From: Bilabrum cf. latius
Taxonomy: Eukaryota > Bigyra: Bicosoecida > Bigyra > Bicosoecida
Direction: 5' to 3'
DNA length: 64,000 nucleotides
Assembly (NCBI GenBank): GCA_965178125.1
Contig: OZ237771.1
Span: 372,001-436,000, forward strand
Shown here: one piece after another, positions 32,345 through 43,600 of the stretch
How the letters are laid out: each line of letters begins with the position of its first letter
Position numbering within the stretch: the stretch's first letter is position 1
The notes under the pieces: generated by a model
The model's input: only the letters and a program-made list of their open reading frames with translations
What the model was told of the DNA's origin: nothing
Database searches by the model: none
Translations under genes and position numbers: made by a program

Positions 32345-35070
32345 TCACCTCACCCTCCGGATGACCCTGCCCTCACTCATCACTTCCACCTCCGCGCGCA
32401 GCCGCATCACCCGCAAAGCCCTCTCCACCTCTACTGCTGCGAACCCGCCCCTCATCAGCTGGTCCTTCACCCGCCTCGCCGATGCGGTCTGCCCCATGGG
32501 AAGCAGGGCCTGGATCCTCGTCTCGGCCTTCTGCACCTGCTGCCTCTCCTCCGATGACAGCTGCTCCGCCCCCACGCCGGACTTGGCCGCATCCAGGGTA
32601 GACACCTCGAACAGCCGTACCGCCTCCCGCACGTGCTCGGGGCCCGCCTCCGTCGCCAGCTGCACCTTGGCCACAGATTCCGACAGGCGGATCAGAGCCT
32701 CCAGCTGACGCACCGTGATGGGAATCACGCTGTCCTTCTAGGAGGCGGCCCTGCCCTCCTCCTCGGCCTTCTTCGTCTTGAGCTGGTGCCTGATCCTGAC
32801 GTACTTGTCCCGGAGGGCCTGCGCCCCTTCAGCCGTTAGCCGTGGCGCGCACCTCGACCGAGCGTACGAGATGTACCGCTTCATGAACGCAAGATCCACC
32901 TCGGCACCCACCCCCGCGCGCTTGGTCCCCGACGCCTCGTCTGCCTTGGCAAGGGCAGGCACCTCGCCAGAGATGCCCCCCATGACACCTGCGACCGCTG
33001 CATCGCCAGAGGTCACAGCCTCTGCCCCCGCCGACACGTGCACGCCCATGACGTGCCTTGCAATGTCCATGTCGCGCGCCTCATCCCGCACGTCTCGCAC
33101 GATGAAGATGAGGTCGAACCGCGACAGGATACTGGGCAGGAAATCGATGTTCTCCGCTGCAGAACGTTCGTCGTCGTACCTCCCGTACACCGGGTTGGCC
33201 GCAGCGAGGACCGCCGACCTGCTGTTGAGCACCGTGGTGATCCCTGCCTTCGCCACCGAGATGGTCTGCTGCTCCATGGCCTCGTGGATGGCCACCCTGT
33301 CCTCCTCTCTCATCTTGTCGAACTCATCGATGCATACCACACCGCCGTCCGCCATGACCATGGCCCCGCCCTCGAGGTAGAATTCGCCCCGCTGGTCGCG
33401 CACCACCGAGGCCGTCAAACCGGCTGCACTCGACCCCTTCCCGCTCGTGTACACGCCGACGGGAGCCACCTTCTCCACGAACTTGAGGAACTGGGACTTG
33501 GCCGTTGAGGGATCTCCCAGCAGCAGCACGTTGATGTCTCCACGGAGCCTCATCCCGTCAGGCAGCATCTTCCTGGACCCAGCAACCAGCAAGGACAAGA
33601 TCGCCCGCTTGATGTCCTTTGTGTAGTCGCCGTAGATCGATGGCGCCACGCTCTCGGCCAGCCGGTCGTACACGCCTGGCTGCTGGGAGAATGCCCTGTA
33701 GTCGTTCTCCTCCTCTGGGGTGAACCGCTGGGACGCCCGCCCCGCCGCGTCGTCCTCCGCCTCAAGGCCGATCACACGGATGTAGGGCGTGCGCACTGCA
33801 CCTGCCGCGCTGCCCCTGCCCCTTTGTGCCCTGGGGCGGGTCACCGACGCCACTCCGATGACCGACACTCTCGTCCCCGGCGACACCCGGTCCACGAGCC
33901 GCCTCTCGCATGAGATGAGCACGTGCCTGGGCATCTCACCCGTGGGCACCTCCTCCGGCGCCTCCTGCAGCTTGATGGTCTGCTGGTCCACGTAGGCACT
34001 GCGGTCCCCCATCACGATGTAGGGATCCAGGGGGCATTTCTGAGAGGTCGCAACGCCGTCCCCCATCTCCTCGGATGGTCGCAGTGCCATGCACTGCCTC
34101 GGCATGGTGAAGGTCCCAAAGCCAGGCGCCACGGGAAGCACCTTGAGGTCGCCGCAGTTGGTGCACCTGATGCATACCTCCTGCGCCTTGGGGGTTGATC
34201 GGCTGGCGTTCACGACGATCCCGGGGACCCGGATGAGGGTGTTGACGTGATGGGCGGACATCTCCCGAATGGGCACAGCCCGGAGCGTCCTACCTCCGAT
34301 GATGGTCTGCACGGCCGGTGTCTCGGCCACCTTGGCGGGGTCCGTGTGGTCCTCTCCCCTCTGCTGAGTGAGCAGGTCGCGGGCGGCGTGCTCCAGCTGC
34401 GGTGTGGTGTCAATATTCAGTAAAGAGCTTTGCGTGTGTAGGGCATGGGAGACACGTAAACTTGATTCGGCTCAGGCAGCGGGGGAGGGACACGGGGAGG
34501 AGGACTCTCAGGGGTACGCGGCAGTAGCGCACCGCGGCACAACTTGCGCACCCGCAGTGATTAATAAAGCCACAATACATATGCCGTAGGTAGTACGCTG
34601 CCATTCGGATTTCAGCTCAAGCACGCCTAGATGCGAATCGATAGATTGCACGAACGACGAACCTGGATAAGCGGGCTACTCACAATTGGCAGGTAAATAT
34701 CAGGGTGCTGGGTGATTAAATCATGCAATTCGCTGCTATATCCACGTAGCTGTTCCAGTTCTAGAGCAAGCACGGGTGATCCCTCTCGGTATGTTGAGAG
34801 CAAGGCATCACTGCGGTGTCGGGAGACTATACAGAGGATCACTTTGCAAACGCCAGCTTAGGCACTGCCAAGTAACGAGTAAGTACACAACAACTATTTC
34901 ATACGGCCTCACCGAAGCACAAAGTTGCCACGCTCCTGGTACTGAGACAGGAACTTCCTGAACTCTTCAAAAGCAACTCGTTGTGACGTGCCAGATCCCG
35001 CATCCCTTGCACCCTATATAACCAGTCCTTGTGACGATGTTGTGATTGATCCTGTATCCCAATCACTCAT
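32345..35070 (-). CDS. MCM5: DNA replication licensing factor MCM5
   Basis: Three exons: 35070-34913, 34810-34684, 34396-32345; 778 residues. Splice phases agree and rebuild the MCM5 N terminus (MSDWDTGSI ... NFVLRDALLSTY ... YLPILEHAARDLL). Zinc-finger region CIRCTNCGDLKV...CPLDPY (about 165-215), KLQEAPEEVPTGEMPRH, Walker A GDPSTAKSQFLKF (about 390), Walker B VCIDEFDKM, and arginine finger LSRFDLIFIV, with a C-terminal winged helix beginning PITVRQLEALIRLSES. TAGs at 35016-35014 and 32740-32738 (AAS-Q-KDSVIPITVRQ) are sense; TGA 32347-32345. It forms part of the MCM2-7 helicase. It converges with POLR3B at 187 bp. Both introns lie in the first 670 nt of the gene. Confidence 0.96.
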
Positions 35071-35396
35071 GATTGCGTTGCTGCACACGGAGAGCAGTTG
35101 TACGAGCGGGAGGCTGGAACTGTGTACATGGTTCGATCGAGCCCGAAAGAGCTTGGCATGTGCCAATGGAATTACAGTTCCGGACATAGGATTATAGTTG
35201 ATATATTTGCAACACCATTGAGACAACTTACGAATAATCGGATGAGGTCTGGCAGGGATCTTGGCTAAGACTACCTGTGGCTCGCTCGGCGATTGTGGAT
35301 TTGGGGAACGTTCGCACGAGTTCGTTTTCCGTGGTTAGGGCCTAAGCGTAATGGAACACACATACGCAACTCGTTTGTCACATAAACGCATGATTG

Positions 35397-36587
35397 TTAA
35401 GTACGAGTTGCTGCAACCAGTTCCTGCCTGTACCTAACGACTTCCTCGTCGTCCATGGCCCAGATCTGCCCCTTTTCCTCCTCCCGGGCTCGCACCAGCG
35501 AGACCGCCTGGTCCTCTGTCAGGCCGAGCAATTGCCGCCCAATCGTTTTGCTCGCTTCCATAGGGTCAATGGGAAGGCCGTCTGGCGCTATCCGCTCGCC
35601 ATCCTCCTCCTCTGCTGCTGCACTGCTACTGCTACTGCTTGACGTGCCTCGTTTGGACCCAACGGCACCGCCTGCCCCCCCCACAGACCCCCCCACAGAC
35701 CCCCCCACAGACCCCCCCACAGACCCCCCCACAGACCCCCAGTCCAGCCTCCCAAGGGGATCCGAGGGAAGCAGCGCAGCGCGGGCCAGAAGCTCGCAAG
35801 CGCCCGCCATCTCTTCACTCGTCACACCGAACGCGGCCGGCCAGAACGTCTCGCGCGGCGTCGGAGCCCCGATGCAGGCGGCGGCGAGCTCCAGTGATGC
35901 GCAGGCGACGGCCGAGTGCCTGTACCTCAACGAGGACCCAAGTCGGTGGCTGTCCTGGGCCAGCGTCCATGCGAGGGCGAGCGCTCCGGCCGGCAGGTCG
36001 AGCAGGTGCGCCATGAAGACGAGCAGGGAATGCGGCGTTGCGCCCTGCTGCGGGAAATCAAATCCGCAAGACGCGATCGTGTCACGTTCGCAGCGCAATA
36101 CTGCTAGAGAGCGGCGCTAGTAGGACTGGCAGTGCCTCGTGAGGGGAGCATCCTTTGCTTGTCGTCGTGATGCATCGGACATGTGCTGTGCTTGCACCAC
36201 TGAGGCCATGTCGACGGGACATTCCAGGAGCTTGGACGCAAGAAATATTGCTGATGCGGCAATTGAACTTGAGAGTGGCACCGTGATGTGTCTGCCTTTC
36301 GCGAGGAAGCTCGCTGCCAAACAGGAAGCTGTCTCAACAACCGCAGCAGACCTGCGCTCAGAATGGAATGGAATCCTTGTCATATGCCTCGGTGTTGGTT
36401 TCAAGATTCAGTCCTTGTACAATTTGATTCATACGCACGCTCACTGTCCGAGCAATGCTGCAATATCCAGAATATGATCTGCGGTCGTGCACAACGCAAC
36501 AGTGTCGAGGTGCTGCAACGAATGCAAACTTGCTCTGCCATGCAGCCCATCCGGGATGTGCGATACCAGTTTTTGGGCAGCCACCAT
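35397..36587 (-). CDS. Cyclin-like protein (L/T/K transcription-cyclin type)
   Basis: Exons 36587-36445 and 36351-35397; 93-nt intron, phase 2; 365 residues. First cyclin fold: AVVETASCLAASFLAKGR ... SIAASAIFLASKLLECPV, matching the helix-1 to helix-3 pattern of cyclins (RF...AAACLFLAAKVEE). Second fold: ERDTIASCGFDFPQQGATPH, then YRHSAVACASLELAAACIG. TAG at 36119-36117 between the folds is Gln. A (GSVGG)5 repeat and Ser/acidic stretch follow; the tail ends ELVAATRT before TAA 35399-35397, one of the few TAA stops. It resembles transcription cyclins rather than mitotic ones, as no destruction box is seen, and probably pairs with a CDK9/11/12-type kinase. Exon 1 is less certain than exon 2. 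Confidence 0.72.
35684..35745. repeat. 12-15 bp minisatellite in the cyclin gene
   Basis: Five direct copies of CCCCCCACAGAC-type units. On the coding strand it encodes five GSVGG repeats. The copies are nearly identical, so recent expansion is likely. Confidence 0.85.
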
Positions 36588-37630
36588 ACGAGAATTTATT
36601 GTGCGTTAACTATATCTAGTCTCTTGAAAGCTGTGAAACAGTGTGACGACTGTATTGCTTGCTAGCAATAAGTAGGCTGGAACCGTAGAGTTGATCTCAA
36701 AGTGCTTGATACTTTTGAATCGGCTGTTAAGCTTGCTGTGCGGTACCTACTCAATGAAGTAAAAATAATGAATACAAATATCACAATTGAAATTGAACAG
36801 GAGTATTTTCAGGTCGCACCAAGCCGGCGCTACAAATAGTAAAGTAAGCTAAAACCAGTGGACTAGTTTTGTGATTGACTAAAGTGTCACGGCGGGTGTG
36901 GTCCACTGGCAGAAATCATCAAGTGAAGGTGCGCCATCCTAAACCACTGAAGAGGATGCCAGCGGTCGCATTGCCAATACCAGCACCAAAAAAAAAAAAA
37001 AAAAAAAAGCCTAGGTTTACTACATAAAAAATGAATAAGGGGCTGGAACCGGAGTTGTTTCAGGGTGAACTGACTTCAAGTAAGAAGGTGCCTTATCGGC
37101 TAGCTGTGCGGTTCCTGACAAGAGAGTCTAAACTAGGTATTAAAAAAAAGATCGAATGGGCCTAGTGTATCTACATTTGAAATCGCTGCCGCTAGAACCC
37201 GGTCACACCCCAGCCCAAAGCCGAGGAAAGCTGATGATTGTATCAGGGAAGCGGGCAGTCTCGTTCGCTTAGGAGCCCCCCCCCCCGCCCATTTCCACCT
37301 TTGGCCCTGGACATCATGTACTCACACGGCCGCTACGGGGATCCAGGGTGGGCCCTGGGTGGCAAACGCGATTGATGTGTACCGTGACGTGACGAAGCCC
37401 CTGACTGGCAGCTGAAGTGGCATCAAGGAACCTAGAGCCGTGGCCCTCTCCAAACTACAGTCCCCGACTATGTTTGGTCTTTCTCTTCCCCTCTAGCTGC
37501 GAGATTCATTGCACGCAGTCGAGACCGGCGCATGCGTACCGTGCCGTAGCCTCATCTAACTGAGTACCCGCCACAACACGCTGGCTGCTGGGGCACCGGC
37601 TATCTGCATCACGCTGCACTGCCACTGCGC
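36588..37630. other. AT-rich spacer without genes, with diverged and inverted repeats
   Basis: About 1 kb upstream of the cyclin and downstream of the large TPR gene. It has an A-run of about 19-20 at 36988-37007, two diverged copies of a segment marked by GGCTGGAACCG and GCTGTGCGGT(A/T)CCT (about 36675-36750 and 37041-37115), and an inverted repeat ACCAGTGGAC/GTCCACTGG around 36855-36910. No ORF has conserved text. I see no tRNA. Confidence 0.5.
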
Positions 37631-40600
37631 TCATCCATGCGCCGAGGGTATCGACAGAAGAGCGTAGCAATGCCTCAGGGTCAGTAGCCCGGCTGGGTTC
37701 ACCGGTGGCAGCGCACCGACGTCATTGAGTGGGGCAGAGCTGCATGCCTCATCTTTTGCCGCCTCCTGTAACTCGACCTCTTCAGCTGCCTCATCTCCTG
37801 CTGCCATGCTGCCCCCAGTGGAAACATTCTACGGCAAGATGGTATCTTCACGGTGCTCCTGCGCTGGAAATCCAAGCTTGGACAGGTGCAAGTCGCCAGA
37901 GAGCGCCCGCTCTGTCTCTCGCACAGGAATCCCGAACACGATGGCCAGGGAGGAAGCCAAAAAATCTGCTGGCCTGGCAGTCATGATCGCGCTCCAATCG
38001 AGCTGGAAGCCGGCGGGGAGGGGCAGTTGGTGCGGTAGGGACAGGGCATCGATGGCTGCCAGCAGCCAGGACATTCCTACGCCTGCGGTTCCCCTTGTCA
38101 AAGCACCCAGGTTCACCCAGTAAAAGTACACGAGGAGGGCCCAGGCAGCAACCCGAATCAGTTGCTCCCTAGGGCTTCCCACCGGGTCTCGAACCTGGGA
38201 TCTCGCGGCCTCATCCAGCCGCTGGAAGCAGAAGCTTAGCTCCTCTGCGATGTGCCTCCACCGCTTGGGCGTACCGGCGGTGCGGATCGTAAAGTCACAG
38301 CCGAAGATGGGCTTGGCCTGCAGCGTGACGCGCGTGCCCTCGTAGATCCGACCGCTGCCAGAGTCCTCTGAAGTAGCGTGCACATTGCCGCCCGCCCCAT
38401 TCTCGTCCTCGCCCTCCGCATGCCTTGCTTCCTGCCTCCTGGCTTCGCCGTCCATGTCCAGCTGCTGCATCGCTGCAATCGACGCAAGCACGCCGTCGTC
38501 ATCATCGTCGGTGTCGGTATCATCGTCGTCGATACCAGGGCGGTCGTCACCGTCGGTTTTCTTGCCTTCGTGGCCGCCTGCACCACTGGCACTGGGGCCG
38601 CGTGCACCGGTTCCATCTGCAGCAGCGCGACGATCTGACCCCGCCCTGTCGTCAGAATCCACCGATGGATACTTGGTGCTGTGGCATTCCGTGGACACCC
38701 ACATGTCCCTTTGAATGATCCTGTACACCTCAACGGGATTGTCTGCCTCCAGCACGCGCCTCCTGTCCTCTGGTGTCAGCGCGCTTCCCTTCGAGACCAA
38801 GTCCTTAAACACACGGAACACCCGCGGGAACTGCGAGTAGTACCTTGGGATCCGCTGCTGCCCGCTGATCAGAGGAGTCTGCAGTCCGAAGCCCTATTCA
38901 AATGCAGCGGGGGTCAGCCCGTCCAAGTAGAACACCGGGTCGAAAGGTTCGCTCACCTGCCTCCACCGCACGAGGATGTCAAAGGCATCGCGCCATACGA
39001 ACCAGTGATAGCTCTTCGGCAGAGCACCTTCAAGGCCCAAATCTGTGCCGCCCTTGCCCTTGCCCTTGCCCTTACCATTGAAGACGCCCATGCTTTCTTC
39101 CTTCATCCAGCCGGTCTGCGGCACGAAGGCACTGCTGCCTGCATCTGGTACTGCCATGTGATGGCTCACAGAACGACCTTGTGCAGATTCGTCATCGCCT
39201 GCACCACGGGAGATGCCCGAACCTCCCACACCGCTGCTGCTGGCCCAGGGCACTCTCGCTCTTCTAGTGCCCCACCAGTGCTGCCTGAGGGCCTATGCCA
39301 GCTCGATTGCAGCGAGGCCGCACTGCCGATGCTGCCTTGCGTTGGTGCTGAACGCCTTGCACCTGTACTGCATCAGGGCCCCGCGCCGGTCGGCATCAAG
39401 TGCAAGAGAGAGGGGGGCCTGCGGCAGGATGGCGAGGAGATGGGAACTGGCATCATCTGAAGACCCGGGGATCGATGGCGCAGATCCCCCCGCAGAAAGC
39501 GCCAAAGGCCATGCTGCTGGATCGCCCTGCTATGCGCGGCATACCGCCTAGAGCCCGCCCGCGCGGATCACAGGGTCCCAATGCTTCGCGCACACGCCCA
39601 CGTCGGGCAAACCACTCGTCACACCATCCCCGCTAGCACTCATCACACCGGAATCGCCATACCCCACCAGAGGGGCGGGGATGGTCCTGCAATCCGCCCT
39701 CCCCATCCACAGCATCGCACGCGGATGCATCCAGCCATGCTCAAAGGACTCGTATCTTGCCCTGGCTAGCCGCTGCGACTTTACTCCCGGGCTGCCTGCA
39801 GCGCCTGGGCCGGACGACGCATCCAGCTGCAGAGGAGGCAACCGCCCGAACCTGTGCCTGCAGTCAGGTGCCGCCAGCTCGCCGTGCAGCTGGGTGGGCG
39901 CCATTTCCAGATCGCCCCTGCAGCCCACCATGTTGGCTTCTAGCAGGCCGTCAGCAAGCGCCGCCTCCGACCGACGGCCCGAGCCAGAGGCTGGCGCCAC
40001 CGAGGATGACGAGTGTTTTCCATGGTGGTGTGACGAGTGCGTATGGCGTGTCGCACCGGCAGCCAATCTGCCAGCGATGGCAGGCGACACGGGCACCGGG
40101 ACGGAGTCAGGCCTCACTGCAGCCAGGGGCGGGTCCCTGAACCCAGCGGGGCGCTGGCTCTTTCCCAATCGCTTTGCGAAGCACTCCTTCACCAGCGGCG
40201 CAGTGGAAGAATCCAGGCTGCAGGATGCCACGGGCTCGTCCAGTTTGGCCCCCATGGCCGCGGCCCACGCCATCTGGTGGTATCCGACATGCTTGTCGTC
40301 GGTCGCAAACGCCATCGCGTACACGTGGAGGGCAGCGCGGATGCGTCCCATGGCGTGCATGCACATTGCCCTGAGGAACAGCACCTCCCGCTCCTGCTGC
40401 AGCATCTTCTCTCCGCTCTCCAAGAGGGCTGCCATCCCAGGCTGCTGCAGCCTGCTCCTGAGGTGCTGCGCCCGGGACCTGACCACGTCTTCCGCAATCC
40501 TGACCGATGCCTGCAGGTTGCTGTACGTGAAGGGGAGCGAGTCGGGCGAGGAGGAAGCGGAGCTCGCGTCCGGTGGACTCCCCGGCTGCAGAGCGGGCAC

Positions 40601-43600
40601 CGCCAGAGACGCCAGATCCAGGTATGCCTATGCATCCACTGCAGGTCGGGAAACAGTGGGAGAGGGCGCGGGTGCGCCATCACCAAGCGTGGGCGGTACC
40701 TTAGCGGAGATGACCATGTACCCCGCGCATCGGAATGCAGCGTCTCTGGCATGAGCACTGTCCACGGCTGCGTCTGTCTAGACCGCAACAGGATGCAGCT
40801 GCTCTTGTTGCTGACTAACGTTTGCTCTTGATACAGCTTCGGGGCCGTGGGATGTGCCCACGCCTGCCCCTGCCCCTGTTCCTGCGCCTGCACCTGGCGA
40901 CACTTCGCCGGTTACGATGGTCGCGGCTTCGCCCCGCGCTTCGGAAGGTGTGGACACATCCCCTGCAGGCAAGGTACCGCTATCCATGCGTCCGTGCCTG
41001 CCCCGTCCCTTTCCCTTGCGTCGCCTGGTACCGCCTGACCTCCTGAGTGGCGGGCTCGATGTGGCAGGGACGCTGCTGCTGCTGCTCGCAGTACCACCTT
41101 TTGAATTTGCGGGTGTGCCCCCGGAGCCCGTCTTGGCAGATGTACCTGCCGCATGGGTGTTTTCCAACGAGCTGGCTGCTTCTTGACTACTCATCACACC
41201 GCTGTACATGGCACCGAGGGCCCGTCTGCTGGCCATGGCCGCGTCCTGCACACGCACCCCACTCTTCCCATCCACATGCCATCTGAGACCATTCTGCGGC
41301 GATGCCCCTGCCGCGAGTGCCTAAGCACCTGCAGCACCTGCACCTGCAGCACCTGCACCTGCAGTAGCACCAGCAGTCTGCTCCTGTCCGGCGGAAGCGC
41401 TCCCCCCACCGGCCTCCGCCCCGCCGCCTCCTTGCCCGCGGGCAGTCCTACCGGCCCGTCCCCTCCGACGCACCCCCTCACTCGTCACACTTCTCCACGC
41501 CACCTTGGGGTCGGACAGGCGGGAGGAAGGCAGCCTGCCCGCGCTGGTGGCCGCCCGGTGCCTCTTGACCAAGGGGGTGAGATCACCCCCCATGTCAACG
41601 CATCTGACTGCCTCCAGGACGCATCCGTCCCCCGTGGCATCCGCGATCAGCTGAAGACACGAGTCACAGTCATGTAGGGACATATAGTGCTGTCCCCTGG
41701 TGTGACGAGAGAGGGCCCGCTGGTAGAAGAGGTCGATGGCTTCGATGTGGTGGTTGCAACCGAGGGTCAGAAGAGCCTCGCTCTCCCCGAAGCGTCCCCC
41801 CGTCCGGAGGGCCCCTGCGTACCTGCTCAGCAGACGACGGGTGTGAGCCGCACCAACCCTGAGGGCATCCGCCATGGCCCAGGCAACCTCGAAGGCAGCC
41901 CACGCGGCCTCATGTCGCCCCGTCTCAGCGAGGCAAGTCCCCAGGCTCTCCCACCCGTTGAGCAGCTCCACGTCCTGGGGCTGCTGGTGCTGGCTGGGCT
42001 CGGGCCTGCCAGTGTCCAGCTGCACGAACCTGTGCGGCGGCGGTCTCGTCTCCCTGGCCTTCTGCCGCTTGGGGTCACTGTCCGCCCGCTCGTCTTCCTT
42101 GGCCTGCGCGTTGTGTCGCTCGCGGGCTCTCGGGTCCATGGGGCAGCCGATCCTCAGCAAGGCCCTCTCCTCCATGGCAGCGTCCTGGTCTTCAAGCATC
42201 TCTGTGTCCGTCACTGGCATCAGCCGCATGGCTCGACGGATCTGCACGCCGCTCAGCCAGCGGGTCTGTTGTTGGGAGCCAAAGCCCGATGCCCAGGGCA
42301 TGGTCCAGTTGGGCTGGTACAGTCCCGGCAGCATCACGTGACCTCGCTCCGCCCGTGTGACCCACTGGTTCTTGCGCCAGGTGCCGTCCCCGCACAGTAC
42401 GCTAGGTGCGGCCAGCTGCTCCACGGGAAGAAACTCCCGTTTCCTCGCTTCGATCGGGCTGAACGGCGCGTCGATGCACGAGTATCTGTCCCTGTGGCAC
42501 CCGTCCATCCACTCCTCCAGCCGAGGGTCACCCTCCCAGTCAGCCTGCCCGCACCCGTACGCCACGATCCCGCGGGCGTCGCGCAGGGGCTCCAGGGGCG
42601 GCGTGAAGCCTCCGCTGCTGCTGTTGCTGGGCTCTGCCGACATGGTGCTCATCTACTACCTGATGGAAGATTCGTCGCCTTCTCCGTCCCACGTGTGCCG
42701 CATGAGCCCTGGGGGAGTGGAGTACACCGTCATCCAGTCGGTTCGCTTGGCCTTGGTCCACACGGCCTCGACCGCCGGGTCCTCTAGCCTGGTGTAGCGC
42801 CTGTCGCCGGCGTTCATCTTCACGAACAGGTCGGGGATCCCCCTCGCCCTGTCCCTCTTGTGCTGCATGCCCCAGGGAACAACGATCCCCAGATCGGTCT
42901 GGGTCTCAGCGTACATGTGCAGCACCTGCGAGTTCTGGCACGCGTTCAGCAGCACCCACGCGCCCGGCACGTCCACCGCCCGCCGCAGCCTCACGGCGGG
43001 CACTTTGAGACCGAGAGCCACCTCGTAGTCGGTGATGGCCGCCTCGTAGTCCTTGAGCGAGAGCAGCAGCCGGGCGCGGAAGAGTCGGTAGAATGGCACG
43101 CGGGGCGCCATGCGGACACACATGGTCACGTCGGCCAGGGCCTGGGGCAGCCTCTGCAGGGCAAAGTGGGCTTGGGCCCTGTGGGACCACGCATCTAGAC
43201 TCGTCACATCGAGGCGGATCGCAAGGGTTAGGTCAACCAGAGCCGCCTGGTACTTTTCTTGCATGCTGAGCGCGGTGCCGCGTGTGACGAGTGCGTCGTG
43301 TAGCAGGGGGGCCTCCCGCAGGAGCTTGTTGAGCCCCGATATGCACTGGTCCAGCCGACCGAGAACCAGCAGCTGCTTGCAGACCTTCGCTTTGGCGAGG
43401 GCCTGCTTGAGATCGAGGCTGGCGGTGCCCCCGTACTTGATGGCGGCAAGCACCACCTGATTCACGTACTTCCCGGTCGCGTGCTCCTCGTCTGGCGGGT
43501 GCTCCGTGATCTGGGGCAGGTCGAGGAGCTCGAAGCTCCGTGCTTCTTCGTGGAACACACTATCCGGTCCATTCAATTTGGAGATGGTTGCAAACAGGCC

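Noticed and set aside
35100-35180. Possible tRNA B-box (GGTTCGATCGAGCCC)
   Set aside because: No matching acceptor, D or anticodon arms could be folded around it.
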